Assembly: GCA_003991915.1 (NCBI GenBank)
Contig: RQTK01000029.1
Span: 227,831 to 291,830 of the forward strand
Reading direction: 5' to 3'
Length of the DNA stretch: 64,000 nucleotides
Origin: Elysia chlorotica
Lineage: Eukaryota; Mollusca; Gastropoda; Plakobranchidae
The notes under the pieces were generated by a model. It was not told the origin of the DNA and searched no databases. It was given only the letters and a program-made list of their open reading frames with translations. Both the position numbers and the translations under genes were made by a program. Below are positions 11,126 to 24,845 of the stretch, piece after piece (the stretch's first letter is position 1; each line of letters begins with the position of its first letter).

Positions 11126-13039
11126 GCCCCTCCCCTTCTTTACTAAAACAGATCAAATTCAATAATACTGGCCAGTGTAAGGACACTCTGAAAATGTGTT
11201 ATTAATTGATTGTAATCTTGCACAGACTGGAATTTCCCAAATACAGAAGCCATAGGGAAAAAAGGCTAATTCAAATTTCCGAGAAAACCCATGCTAGACC
11301 GCTGTTCAGAATATTTTTTTAAATTACACAAAAAAATTAGACCCGTGTAGTTTACATTATGGTTCGAAAGTTATCATAACAAAATCAAACAACAACCCAG
11401 AATAGATTTTTAAGAGTGGTAAAAATCATGCCTTTGCTTCTTACTATAACCGTGTGTGGAGATATCCCAGCCTAATCATTATGCATGAAATTTGAAAAGA
11501 AAAAAAAACAGATTGGGAGTCATAATAATAGTTAAAACGCATTACATATTACGCGATGTGCAAAGTTAGTTTTCGGGGGTGTTTGCCATTGTGCGAACAA
11601 GTGTTATTGTTTTTTTAAGTTTGTCAATATTTTTTTATTTAAAAGATTTTTGTTTTGTTTTAAAGTGATAAAATTCACACATGTATTTCTTTCATGAGCC
11701 ACATGTTACTTTTAACCATTTATATGCAGCCATACCTTGAAAAATGGTACTTTTCCAAGAATTACAGGCTTGAAAAAAGAAAAAAAAAGTCATGAAGGTA
11801 TATCATCGTGACCATGAATTTCGAATTTATATATGATTTTAAATATTTATATTATTTTACTGGTCTTTACAATGTTTATAGCCAAGTCATACGTAATAAT
11901 TACAATATAATTTGCCGCCATAGTCTAAATACGCTGGCAGAGACAATAACATCAGAGAAATTAACAATGAATAGTCAACAGTACCCATAGAAGACTGAGA
12001 TAGATTTTTTTGTACAAAGATAAGATGTTTGTAAAAAAAAAAGAGACCTTAGCCGATTAGTTGGAGAGAGGCAGAAAAAATCAAACCAACTAGCTGTGTT
12101 TTTTCCTTGTAACTATAATACACAATACAATCATGTATTTTAGTTTTAGTTTTATGCCAACTCGAATAGTTTCCCTTTTTTGGGAAAAATTTCTCGTACT
12201 CAACTGCTTTGAGGAGGTGTTTCAATTTATTTTCTTCTGTTGAGCAATTCCAATCGACAAAGCTTGGAACTTGTAGGATGTTTGTAAAGACGTCTATCAA
12301 AGAAAACGGAGAAAGCTTTGTCGGATTTTGTCTCCGTCTGATCGGATAGGATTCAGTATAATGTAAGTTAGAAGACCTGGTAGCCCTCTCTCTATGTGTG
12401 TGGCTGTATGTAAAAAGCCAGATGTTAATCGTGAGGCAAGATCCCAAAGAAACTCATCCTAGGACAAAGACAGCGTGCGTTTTAATTGCCAATCGTATTA
12501 GATCTGTGCTTTATCAAGACAATGATAGGCCTACAAACATGAATCATTAAATAGTATTATTGCACCAGGTTTATTCTTGAGAAGTTAAAATTCCCAAAAT
12601 TGTTGTATTTTCTGTCTAAATTTACACTACTCAATCTACCTACTTAATCAATAGGAGAGAATTAATATAAAACAAACAAAAAAATTAAAAGACTGGTTAA
12701 AATGTTCCCTCTGAGTTATAGCCTTTGTTTAATTGGTTGTATTGAATTGCTAGGCTTTATAATAATATATAATATTAGACAATTGAACAAAACATCCCAC
12801 GTGTGGCTCTATTAATGTAAAATATCATATCCTCATAACAGTACAAAAATCTTAAAAAGGAAGGATACGCAACCAATAACATTAGAGATGATTCATGGGA
12901 TAATCTCACTTAATATAAAAACTTCATTGCAGGTAGGGTATTAACACAAAATGTTTGTGTTGACGCTATATAAAATAAAAAGTGAGCCTACGAAGCTGTG
13001 GGTAAATGTAAGAATTTTTTTTTACAAACGAAAGCAATA
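11126..13039. other. AT-rich intergenic stretch
   Basis: No gene or repeat recognised. The 132-codon minus-strand frame at 12049-12447 has no recognisable family, no splice context and no codon-level signal, and is treated as chance. Confidence 0.45.
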
Positions 13040-13112
13040 TATTCATTATAGCAAAGGAAGGCAATTCATTATAACAAAGGAAGGCAATTCATTATAACGA
13101 AGGAAAGCATCC
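13040..13112. repeat. Short tandem repeat, about 23-bp unit, 3 copies
   Basis: The unit is close to ttcattataacaaaggaagg plus caa, repeated three times with small changes. Confidence 0.75.
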
Positions 13113-13261
13113 CTATTCAGGAAGCACCAGCACTGAATGCCAGCGACATTGACAGATGGGCGTCACACAAAAAGATATTGCTAATAGAAACGGTCTCTAA
13201 ATGAACGCAATGCAAATAAAGCCTTACAGTGTGCACCAGGTTACTTCCAAACTATCTAAAG

Positions 13262-13525
13262 GCCAGGGGTAGTAAGTACAACGCCACGACTGGTCTTAAA
13301 ATATAAGAATTAAATGGCTTACGACAAGACGTGATCTACTGCGACGTTGTACTTACAATCCCAGAGTTGAATAGTATGGACCCTGTTGCGTGGTATATTG
13401 TACCTGATCTAGAGTATTAAGCGCAAAGAGAAAGTAGATTTAGACACACGACGATGATATAATAAATAGATGGTAAGTGCGGGGTCTAAATATGTTTCCT
13501 CCATGCACTTACTACCCTTGGTCTA
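13262..13525. repeat. Inverted-repeat segment, possible MITE
   Basis: ccaggggtagtaagtacaac at 13263 is followed by two antisense versions: cgttgtacttacaatccc at 13344-13361 and gcacttactacccttgg at about 13505-13521. The outer pair could be terminal inverted repeats of a 260-bp non-autonomous element, but no convincing target duplication is visible. Confidence 0.35.
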
Positions 13526-16500
13526 CTGCATATGCCGTCAGGGGTCGGGTATAGTATGGAATCATGGCACATCAAGATGGTGACGATCTGGAAACATAGT
13601 GCATCAACAAGATTGTATATAAATAATACTCTAGACTTGTCAACTTAAAAAGTGTTGATCTATAGTGCCTCCTCTGTATTAGTTCTATGCATGGTCTGTC
13701 ACAATAGTTTTATTAACTTAAAAGCTCTCGTTATTCAAAACTAAACAGGAAAGGTTTATTCGATACTTATGTCATTTTTATTTTGATGTAATATAATTTC
13801 GTAAACGACTTATTCTAATGCTGTCTAGCTTATTTTAAGGAAGGATCCGGGCTTTAAAAAACCCGTTTGCTTTTCTATCGCGTTAAAGTACAAATGACTA
13901 AAAAAAAACTCACGCATTCCTTTGTTCGTAATCTTATCGTGCTTGGAAAACCAAAGACTAAAAACAACCGTTGAAATTTATATAAGTACATGTACTAATG
14001 GACATGTCATAGTTTATCTGATCGGAGTATCATGCTTCTGGTTTCTATTCCTGCTGAGATCCGACCAAGCCTGCTCTCTAATCCTATCAGATGATTCCAC
14101 TAGAGCTGAATGTCAGGACATCGTGAACAGGAAAGTCGTCTAAATCGATAGCTACTGTTTAATTTCTTTGTCAACGGTCAATTTATCTGCCGCTCAGGCC
14201 TAAATGGATACGACACCGATCTGTCAGAAAAGTTGCATAAGCCGTCACTAACCTTTCCAAAACTCTTCATCTACCTCGCAAGCTACAAAATAAGACGACA
14301 GGAAACGAGTTTAAACGCAAATTTGTATTATTAGTTTTCTTCCGCCTTGACCGATTTCTCAAATATCGCGTACATGGAAAACTTCCTTTTAAAATCGGTA
14401 ATTCTTTCTGTCAAACTGTCTCACTTCTGTGGTGTTAACTTTTTTGTGTTGCAATGCAAGATTGGCAAAGAGCCTTGCATCATTCTTTATTTATAAAGAA
14501 CGTCTTTTTCTGTTTGCGAAGTGTTTTAAAAAGTTTGAAATGTATACCTCCTAAAATTATTATTTGTACTCTTTTATTCGAGGCCATCAAAGACTATGAC
14601 AAAAAGACAGGAACGGCAATCTATTGCCAGTTTTTTGTTGTTGAAATGTTTAATCTAGAGTCAGGAGTCTATTATTAAGATCTACATTACAACCTCAAGG
14701 TTATACTGACATGGCTACCTGGAAAATTGCCAAATATATCGAAACGCGCTAGTGTTTGCCTCACTGTGGCAATAAATTGATGAAATTGAGATCTTTTGAC
14801 AAGGATCCATTGATTAGCACTTGGTTTGACGGTACTGTTAATAGTTTGATGCTGTTGGTTTGTTTAATTGATGTGCTTGCCTCTTATAGATGGCTTCATG
14901 TCATATGACCATTGTTTGTAGTGAGCTCCGATTGTATTCCTGTAAAGAGAACGGACCACCACATTGAGAGGAACACTAGACTTGCTACTCCTCCCGATTA
15001 ATCAAACGGAGTGCTGCTAGTTCATCATCAAATTCACAACTACGGTTAAAAGAGTTATAGCACATTCAGACGAATGAGATAACTATAGTGTTCTGCCCTA
15101 GGTTATGATTTTAATATAGAAAGTGGTGTACTTTTCATAAATTAAACAGCAGATTAGAGCGATATTGTCATTTTTTGTTTGGTTTTATGGAACTCGAAAA
15201 GAGTTAAACTAGAAAGAAAAAGGGCGTTTTGAATTTCGCTTAAAGGCATAATATCAGTCTAAAACTTAGATTTTTACAGCATTTTTTTTTTTAATCTGAC
15301 CAAGTTTCGTCAAATGCGATTATGTGATTCGATGCTTTTAACACCCGGATCACAACCTTTTCATGTAGACTAATGCGTCTCTTCATGCCGTTTTGAAGTG
15401 CGATCAACAACTTGGCGCTTTTAGGAGAAACTGTTGACGCAAGAATTTCACCAACGGAGAAAAGTATGAAGGAGTGATAGGTCCTTAATATTAAAATGGT
15501 TAAAAGCATTTTTCCATGTCTTAAAAAAAATAATTATTATTTAATGGTCACCGGTTTAAAGTTAATATATCTCCAAGTTATAGTTTTTGTTGATGTGAAA
15601 CACATTTGGCTGAAAATACGATTTAGATATTTGATATTTGACAAACATGCCGTGGGTGTATTTTGTTGAGTAATAACACAAGTTCGTTTTAAGGAACAAC
15701 TGATATTAGGACGTCAAACCCTTTATGATTCTAATGAGTTTCCTTACAAAATAGAAGGCAGCATTCATAAAAGCTAGATTACTCCATTGCTTCTATTTTC
15801 GCTAGATTGACCATTAGGAGTGTTTTTAATCTTGAAGTAATAATTGTTTTGTATAACAAAATCGCGTTTTAGTCCACCAGAATAATAATATATTATACGC
15901 AGACTTTCGTAACAAAATACCAAAAAGCCACATAGACGATGAAAACGTCCTCAATAAATGGTGCCTGCACCAGCAGGGTGACATATCTCGTCGTTTTTAC
16001 AGTAACACAGCAATGTGGTTGTACATTTATCTCACGGTATTAACTGTATTATCTTTTTTTAATGTCAAACCTACAAAAATAGGATATACCATGCTACGAC
16101 CTTGGAGGCGAAATAATGATATTTCCTCGTTGCTTTTACTGTTGCGATGGGTAACCTTATACGTTAGCATTGATACATGTATATACATCCTCTGTAAAAT
16201 ATATAGAAATTATTATTATTTTCCTAAGTACAATAAAGGGAAAGGTCATTGTTTTACAGCAAACATTAATAGCCATGTGCAAGGAATGAAGTATGTGTTT
16301 GTGAGTCTGTGTGTGCGTGTATGTCTATGCGTGGGTGTTTGTGTGAGTTAAGATGGGGTCCTTCATTGGAAAACGTCAAGTCGAAAGTATTGGCCGCTAG
16401 GATCCAAGTACTTGAGCACAACTAAAAAGAAGCAGCTGAGGCACTTCATTATCATAAAAAAACAGGACGGAAGACCTTAATGGTCAGAGTGTACTAATCT

Positions 16501-16910
16501 CCTGATCTGGAACCTTCTAGAGCAAACATAAACAGCAAACATCTATAGCATATTATGAAAATATTTCAGGTCAGTGTTTTGTGTGTCAAAACAGTTAAAA
16601 TGCTCTTATCGGAAACTCAATACACAAAGTTATTATGACTTTGTCGTGACATTACACACGCAGCTCTTCCTTCACACTTCTGTGCCACCGTTGATCGTCT
16701 CATTAATACATAGAGTATTTCAGAACCACCGATCCCCTCTTCTCTATCTGTCTACCTTCCTGTCTGTATGTCTGTCTCTTTCTCTCTCCCTTTGTAATTA
16801 TCTATCTCTCACTCACTCTATGTTTGTCTTTCTCTCTGTCTCATATATATATAATACGATTGCTACACATGCAATTTATAGTTCGCGATTTTGTTCAAAC
16901 GGTGTGTTTT
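13526..16910. other. AT-rich intergenic stretch
   Basis: No gene, tRNA or repeat family recognised. Several 60-110 codon open frames exist (13922-14143, 14454-14678, 16013-16351, 16574-16912) but none shows a domain, and the last two run into TGTG and TCTC repeats. Confidence 0.45.
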
Positions 16911-17720
16911 AAAAAAAATGGACTTAATGACCTTTGACGTCTCAAAATTCAGGTTCCGTTACATTTACGGCAGTAAACATTTAGCATGTTATGGCTTAGA
17001 TGTAAGGCCAAAACAAACATGTACAGAAATAATTAAATTCTTGTGTTTATCTTCAACAAAGTAAACGTTTTTGCAAACCTTTTCAGTTCGAAAAATAGAA
17101 ACGGAGAAATACGGGTTTTACGAAAATATCTCTATGTAATAAACCAAACTTTAAAGTCCCATATCACCTAAACCCAGCTAGCTAGCAGCTTACAATTTTG
17201 TAATAGAGTTGTCTATAGATGTGATAAATGGTTCGTAATTTTTTTTTTAAAGAAAATGATGCGTTTTAAGGAAAAATGCCCATTAATGGTCGTTGATCTC
17301 AAAACCCATGTTCCGTTACATGTACGGCGGTAAAATTTTAGTATGTTATAGCTTAGGTTTTGACCAACACAAACTTGTACAGAAATAATTAAATTATATG
17401 CACTGCTTTCGAGAAAGTAATTTTTTTTGCTATTATACCCCGAAAAATAGAAACGGGGAAAATAACGCGGGTTTTAATAAAAATAAAAGGTAACTCTGTT
17501 TCTTTCAAATAAACCGAACTTAAAAGTATCCTGTCGTCTAAAGCTAGCTTGCTGTGAGCTTAAAACTTTGTAATATAGTTTTCTATAGATTCATTAGATG
17601 GTTTGTGATTGATTTAGAAAATAGTGGGACTTTGAAAACTTGCACTTGATGACCTTTGACCTCTCTAAAAACCATGTGACGCCACACTTACGGCGGTAAA
17701 CTTTTAGTATGTTACGGTTT
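16911..17720. repeat. Three diverged tandem copies, period about 350 bp
   Basis: Each unit opens with an aatg/gatgacctttgac..ctc stretch, a gttccgttaca..tacggc block and a cggtaaac.tttagtatgtta block (starts near 16918, 17280 and 17645). Copies 1 and 2 then share acttgtacagaaataattaa and a tail with aaaaatagaaacggggaa, aataaaccgaactt and gttttctatagat. Copy 3 is cut short. Confidence 0.8.
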
Positions 17721-18500
17721 AACAACATGAAAATGTAAAAAAAATAAAAAAATACAAACATTTAGAGAACAATTAGTTGTAAGTTAGGTCTATTTTTCGC
17801 TATTTTTCTAGACCATATAAAAAATCAATATTTCCATTTACTCGGTGTCGTTTTACTATTAATATTGTATCCCACGTTATGGTACTAGGGAGTTATTTGG
17901 ATACTTCATAAAGGCAACCTGAGAAGAAGCCAGACATGACGTGGAGAAAAACATTAGTATTGAAGGTAATGAGAACATCAGGACATACCATAATAATCAA
18001 AACAACAGATATAGGTTTTGCTTTTGTGACAACTTAAGTCAAAATAATAACAAAGTGTTTTACATAGACAGAGTGTCAAGAAATTTAGTATTTTATTATG
18101 TTTCAACAACAAAAAATTTAAAATCAATCATAACCAATTTTTTGGATACATGATGTAGCAAGAAATATGCACTTCGGTTCAGCAAATGTATGTTATTTTT
18201 TAGTAAACACAGTAAGTGTTGTTGCTAGGCGTCCAACGTCATCACTGTATTGTAGAGGGACCCAAGGACTAATGTCTGACAAGTTTACATTAACGTCAGA
18301 AGCGATGTTTTATCCAAGGGCTGCCGCGCTCCCCTACAGTAAACACACTCTAAGACAACCTTACTCATGCATTAACAGGAAAAGGCCTTACTTTAAAATG
18401 CTCAAAATATTTTATCTCTCCCACTTACTCTCTTCCTCTCTCTCTATCTTTCTCTCCTCCGTCTCTCTTTATCATTGTCTCTTTTCGTCTGTGTGTGTAT
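17721..18500. other. AT-rich intergenic stretch
   Basis: No gene recognised. Confidence 0.4.
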
Positions 18501-18501
18501 A

Positions 18502-18558
18502 TCTCTCCTCTATTTGGCTAAGCCCCTATTTTCTACCTGCATTTCTGTATGTATGTAA

Positions 18559-18640
<82 letters not shown>
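18502..18640. repeat. Dispersed repeat R1 followed by (TC)n
   Basis: About 67 bp containing taagcccctattttctacct and gcatttctgtatgtatgtaa is nearly identical to 27598-27664, and both copies run into a pure (TC)n tract. Confidence 0.8.
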
Positions 18641-19127
18641 CTCTGTGTATCTGTGTTTTTCTCCCACTTTTTTGTCACTCCCTCATTTTTTATTCATTTT
18701 CTTGTGATTCTTAATTTGCGATATCAGATCTGTTAAACTTTAGTTTCTGAAGCTAATGAAAGTAGCAAGTTTAACTTTAAAGTTTAGGCAAATGGAAAAT
18801 AGATGATCACATTCAAATGCAGAAGAAAGGCGCGTAAATAACTAGGAATTCCTGATCATCAGTTATATGACGATGCCCTTAGTTAAGCTGTATTTATAGA
18901 TACATAGCGAGGACTTACGTCTAAGCGATACTGTCTCTTTTTATATAACCATGATAAATTAACATTCGTAGAAAAAAGGATATTATTATTGTCGTGTCCC
19001 ATGCGCTTTCTCGCAAACAGTAAGCAGAGATTGATTTAAATTCAAGAAAACTATTTATAAAAGTTGGCAAATTTATCCATTTGTTTGTTTATTGTTTCAA
19101 ATAGATAAATAAAAACACTCTATAATG
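18641..19127. other. Intergenic stretch without recognised content
   Basis: Nothing recognised. Confidence 0.4.
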
Positions 19128-19138
19128 CTCTCTCTCAT

Positions 19139-19176
<38 letters not shown>

Positions 19177-19320
19177 CTCTCAGTCTGTCTCTGTTTGTCT
19201 CTCTATATATTTGTCTGTCTCTGTGTCCTCATGTCTGTCTGTCTGTCTCTCCCCATTTTATCTCTTTCGGTGTGGGTGTCTCTCCCTTTGTCTCTCTCTT
19301 TGTCTCTCTTTCTCTACTTC
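19128..19320. repeat. (TC)n and TCTG-rich low-complexity tract
   Basis: Pure TC repeat near 19140-19175 grading into TCTG/TCTT mixtures. Open frames across it encode only Ser/Leu repeats. Confidence 0.9.
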
Positions 19321-21233
19321 CTCTTATTTTTCCTCTTCTTCCTCTTCGTCTTCTTGTTCCGTCCATTCACTCTCTATCTGTATATTTTTCATGTGCACTA
19401 AATTCAGAACGTAGTGTTAGCTAAATAATAACCTCTTCCTTCAAAATATTACGATCAATGGCCTGACGACAATTAATACATTTACCAGTCAAATTCCGAG
19501 TCTATATAATTTATTCGACCATGCCGAATAATTCACAGTAACGAGTTCTAAACGTAGAAGTAAATATTTATCATCATAATGAATCATACCAAGTGGAAAT
19601 GGGATGAACTTTACTCGGGAAACGAATACACGGTTTAGACTATTACTAAGATTGATCGGAGGCAAAGTATCATCCCGCCCCAGAGCCAAAGAACCCCCAT
19701 AGGTCACTGTATTGGTTACACCTCGGGGACTCGTTTCTACCAGTGCGAATCAAGCGAAATTGAGAATTAAGTCAATGAATTCGATGTATCCACCTTTATT
19801 GGAAGTAAACCCAGTTCCTCTATGCTCATGAATAGCGTATTTTGGTCTTTTTGCCATTGTTAGCGGTCCCACTTACTGTCTGAAGATAGTTGTTGGTTGA
19901 TATAAAACAGGTACCCTAATTTTAGGTTGAAATATTGCATTTTTTTGGTCAAAGAACTTGGGTTAACTGAGGTGAATGACTCCCCAGATGAAAAGGTAAT
20001 TATCTTGAATGCTGCAGAAACAGTTCTTTTGTCTTTGTGAAGCTGAAGGGTTTATGTTAACTGATGATTCGCATAACTAACAAAACACCCACTTTCTTAA
20101 ACTTATGGCTAATCTATTATTTGTATTACTTAGGCTATCTGACTTTTTTGTTGTTTTTGTTTGTTTTTAGGAAAACCTTTATGTTGCTTTGTTCGGGTTA
20201 AATATCTCTTTATATCAAGTGTTGTATTTTATTATTAATTTTTTCTAGGATTTTATTATTGTATTTATGATTAGTGATGCTTTTGTACTACATAAAGTGA
20301 AGCGTAACTTTAGGGTGTGATTTGGAGAAAATAAATTAGAGGTTTAGAACTATAGAATAAAAGATGTTAGGCTTTAAGAGTAAATATGGAAATATATCTA
20401 AACGAGGAACACAGGACAGAAGAGATAACTAAATTTAATGCTTGGTCAGATTTTATTGAAACTATGATCCCCAAAAGACAAAATATTTAATAAAAACAAA
20501 CCAATAAGAGATGTATTTTTTTTTGTTTTAGCCAAAGTTTTTTCCTCTTTTTGTCTCATCTAACATTGTTCCGGTACTTTTGTTTTTTTTTTGTATATTT
20601 CTGTTGCTGTTGTCGTTGTTTTGTTTTTGGTTACTCTAAATGTTTAGATTCGATTTGTTTAACCCTTAAAATTTTTTTACCATAAAAGAAAATGTTGCTG
20701 AGAGACTGTTCATATTTCTACTCCAAAGAGGTAAAAGTTTGAAAATCCTCGAGGAAAAGTTTATTATAATTACAACTAGTAATGCTTGTTGGACAGGGAA
20801 AAAAGCCATTATTCTAAATCAATTCAATTTTTTGTCTTGTTGGATGATGATAACCAGTCTGTTTTTGTTTTGGTTTTTGCTTCTATTGCCATAATTTTTT
20901 TACCCTGTGGTTAACCCTCGTGTCTTGAGAATATAACATCACACTTTTCGTCTGTCCGATCTCCTGGGCTTTCTATATTTCATTTGCATTGTACATGGAG
21001 TGTGTAGGCCTACATTACAAGAAAAGAGACGTATTATAGTGTCTTTACCACCCATGATGTTTATTGTACAAGCGTGAGTCTAGAAGCATTCCCGTTTGTT
21101 TGTTTTTTTGTTGGTTTTCGTATTTTTTCTTTATTGTCATTTATAATTATAGAGATTAAACTAGATTGTTTGTCGTTATGATTTCATTAAGAAAATAAAA
21201 ACATGATAAGGATAGTGTCATTGGTGGTGATCA
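19321..21233. other. AT- and T-rich intergenic stretch
   Basis: No gene or repeat family recognised; many T and TTTTG runs near 20500-20650. Confidence 0.4.
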
Positions 21234-21235
21234 TT

Positions 21236-21298
<63 letters not shown>

Positions 21299-21774
21299 GT
21301 TTTGCTAATTTCCTGTCTCTTGTCTATTTTTATATCTCTATATCTGTTTGTACTTCTGTCTCTCTCCCACATATCTCATTTCATTTCAAGCTCTTCATAT
21401 CTATCTATCTATCTACATGTATTAATCTACCTATCCAGCTACATAAAATAAGGATCAAATTTTCTGTTATTTTAAAGCTACAAGTAAAACAGAAAGTAGA
21501 TGCTAGAATACTACATGTACTAAAGTGGCGTAATAAATTAAGTTCCAGGTCACTTTTTAAATCAGCGATATCTTCTTTTTTTAACTGCAAGATTCTTTCT
21601 TTTAACAGTCAAAGCGTATTTAGAGCTCATTTTGTTCGAGACCTTAACATTTTAGTCGCCTGTAAAGACCATGAACGTATCACCATTATGGAGTCCCGTA
21701 GAGATTGGCGTTGTGACAAGAATTATTTAATTCAGTACCATAATTATACATTCATATCTCTCCTCCCTCTCTCC

Positions 21775-21808
<34 letters not shown>

Positions 21809-21809
21809 A

Positions 21810-21853
<44 letters not shown>

Positions 21854-22345
21854 AGTGGTGGTTTTGCTAATTTCTGTCTCTTGTCTATTTCTATATCTCG
21901 ATATATGTGTGTACTTCTGTCTCTTCTCCCACATCTTTCATTTTATTTCAATCTCTTCATATCTATCTATGTATCTATCTATGTACATGTATTAATCTAT
22001 CTATCTAGCTACATAATATAGGGATCAAATTTTCTGTTCATTTTGAAAGCTACAAGTAAAACAGAAAGTAGATGCTAGAATAACTACATGTACTGAAGTG
22101 GCGTAGTAAATTAAGTTCCAGGCCACTTTTTTAAATCAGCGATATCTTCTTTTTTTTAACTGCAAGATTCGTTCTTTTAACAGTCAAAGCGTATTTAGAG
22201 CTTATTTTGATCGAGACCTTAACATTTTAGTCGCCTGTAAAGACCATGAACGTATCACCATTATGGAGTCCCGTAGAGATTGGCGTTGTGACAAGAATTA
22301 TTTAATTCAGTACCATAATTATACATTCATATCTCTCTCCCTCTC
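21234..22345. repeat. Two tandem 540-570 bp units, each headed by (ATG)n
   Basis: Unit 1 is 21234-21774 and unit 2 is 21775-22345. Each starts with an ATG trinucleotide array (about 21235-21298 and 21775-21853), then tggttttgctaatttc.tgtctcttgtc, a TATC/TGTA-rich part, ggatcaaattttctgtt, acagaaagtagatgctagaa and a shared end containing gtcccgtagagattggcgtt. The units are highly similar, so the duplication is fairly recent and included the microsatellite. Confidence 0.9.
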
Positions 22346-22485
22346 TCTTTCCCTCTATCCTCACATTTCACAATCGAGTAGATACCTTTGCCCCCATCAG
22401 TTTATCTTCCTAGCCCGTCCCAGATATGTTCTCTCTTACTACATAACGCTCTCATTCCATTCATCTTTAAAGTCATAAGGATGTA

Positions 22486-23310
22486 TTTAATAATAATAAT
22501 ACTGTTTATTTTCCCTTCGCAAAGATCAAAGCGCTTTACAACATTTTAAGCACAATCACTTAAGCGTGCAATATAGATATACTCATGTAGAAGCATTTTA
22601 CATACAGAAATCATTACCTAAAAATTGCATAGACATAATAAAAGGTTGTCAAAGTTGTACGCAAATAAATGTTATAAACATATATCATTAAAATTTTAGA
22701 CACAAGGATGTTATAAACACGTTGATCTTAATAAACATTAATATAGATCTATCACAGAGGGTGAGAACTGATTTGAAGACTAAGTACTAATGCTCGTGTA
22801 AAATAACAATAGCGAGAAGAGAACCAACAGTGTTCGAGTTAAAACTAATAGCTAACTAAGTTATGTTACAACATCAAAGTAAATTTGTTTGAATTTTAAT
22901 TTAAAAATGAGACTTTTAACAGATGGATTTTTAGTTTACGTTTGAAGATTGTTTATGTATTAACACTCTTCATTTCACCAGGGAGTTATTCCAAGTATTT
23001 GCGCTTTGGAAAGAAAAGGTTCTCAGGCCGACATTGTTATATTATTCAGTTTCACTGGGAGGTCCTTGCCAGCTGAGCGTACGGCTCTAGATAGTGTGTA
23101 AGGTATACCTAAATCTTTTAGATATTCTGGAAAGTCGGGCACATAATTATTAGCATCGAAAGAGAATAGAAGCTAACTTATAATTCATCCTAAAGCTGAC
23201 AGGAAGCCAACGAAGATATTTAATTAAGGGTTTGACATGTTCTTTTTGTCACCTTTTTCGACAACTGTAGCTGCATTGTTTTGAATCTATTGGATTTTAT
23301 TCAATTTATA
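22486..23310. repeat. (AAT)n-headed dispersed repeat with CAAAGCGCTTTACA motif
   Basis: Starts with aataataataatactg, followed by gatcaaagcgctttacaaca. After several hundred bases it has ccagggagttattccaagta with gcgctttggaaagaaaaggt, then aaagctgacaggaagccaac and a gctgcattgttttgaat end. I recognise this architecture as an abundant interspersed repeat of aquatic invertebrates. A second copy of its head is at 50606 in GCDH intron 9. Confidence 0.6.
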
Positions 23311-24289
23311 ATCAGGTAACATGACATGTCAAACAAACCATTCCTATTGTATTCTGATTCTTTTTACGACATTTAATTGTGAGCCTGCCTTTTTTTTAAA
23401 CGTTCATTTGTCTTCATTTCCGCCCATGTAGCATTTATAAAACACAAATACTGAAAAAGTACATCCGTTAGTCTTGCTTGTGACTTTCTACTCGGCAATT
23501 TTGCTGAAAAGTGTGCTAAGCGGACTGTCTAAGGCAATCAAGACATACCCCTCCACAGTTGAAAGCAATATTACTTTTTAATTAAAACGTGCTTGCATTA
23601 AAATCAATTACTTATTATAGACACCGCAATCTCAGCTCGGAAAAGGCTTTTGGTCCCTGTGTCGCTGAGAAATTAGAAATCACTGGGATTAATTTCCCCT
23701 GCTCTAAGCGATGATGAGCAATGCGTGCTGTAAGTCGATCTCAATTAATTACACTCTGATCTTAGCGTGGTTTAGATTGCCCTAGATAATTAGATTTATT
23801 TCTTTTATCCACATTATCATTTGAACCTGGATTGGAACAGTTTCAGCCACTTTTCTATAGATAGACCTTGTAGGGTGGCTTCAGCGACGTTGACTCTGTA
23901 TCAGAGATGAAAGATGGACAGCTCCATGCTAAAACCTTTGGAGCAGCCTCGGAGAGAATGGTCAATCCTGAGATGCGTATGGTTTGGTTCGTTGGTCCTT
24001 AACGTCCAGCTCAGCAACAAGACTGTGTTTCAGATGGGTCTCAAGTCTAGGAATTTAAAAAATGCCACAGATAGGCAAATCTCGGATACCATAACTTCTG
24101 TCTCAGCCAGTTGCATTATACGAATACTAAAACAAACAAAAACGCTCCTTGAAACAGTAAATCCACGCTTGTCTTTCCACATTACAAAAGATTGCGCGTT
24201 GAGGAGTTGGATTTTTTAAATCAGGGGAAATAGACCTATTTCTGATTCATTTTCCGCTCCTAATCAGACATCACTGCCCTCAAAATTGT
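23311..24289. other. Intergenic stretch without recognised content
   Basis: The 101-codon frame at 23914-24219 has no recognisable family; nothing else seen. Confidence 0.4.
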
Positions 24290-24503
<214 letters not shown>

Positions 24504-24609
24504 GAACATTGTATTATCGTCCCCTAGGCTCTGCATGGATAGCTCACTTCTCCAGCACGATCTCGCGTAACGATCTCTCTAGTGCCCGCTCTCTGCTCAT
24601 TTTAGTAGA

Positions 24610-24845
24610 ACTCACCCAAACAACTGGCACAAGTGGTGGAGTGTTGGTCTCCCAATCAGTAGGTCCCCAGTTCGAAATCCACGATCGCTCAAAGATATAT
24701 ATGCCTTTATTTCGTCCCCGACTAGTTGAATCGGTATCAGTATAATGTGAGACATGACTCTCTACAGATGTTTCTCAGATGTCTTGGACCCGTCCACAAA
24801 ATAGTATATAGAGTGCTGACGCTGGACGTTGAAGAACAAACAAAT
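24610..24845 (+). mobile_element. tRNA-derived SINE (family 1)
   Basis: Box A tggcacaagtggtggagtg (24625-24643) and box B gttcgaaatcc (24670-24680) are spaced as in tRNA genes. Then comes the family block atcggtatcagtataatgtg (24730-24749), gtcttggacccgtccacaaa, and the tail gctggacgttgaagaacaaa. Confidence 0.85.

Noticed and set aside
12049-12447. 132-codon minus-strand frame
   Set aside because: No domain, signal or repeat relation; length is possible by chance in this window.
18167-18736. 189-codon plus-strand frame
   Set aside because: Its second half is repeat R1 and a TC tract; the first half shows no family features.
21203-21995. Poly-Met and poly-Ile open frames over the ATG arrays
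   Set aside because: Pure products of the trinucleotide repeat, with no conserved flanking protein.
24625-24700. Functional tRNA gene
   Set aside because: Boxes A and B are present but no cloverleaf acceptor or anticodon stem pairs convincingly, and the segment continues into the SINE body.
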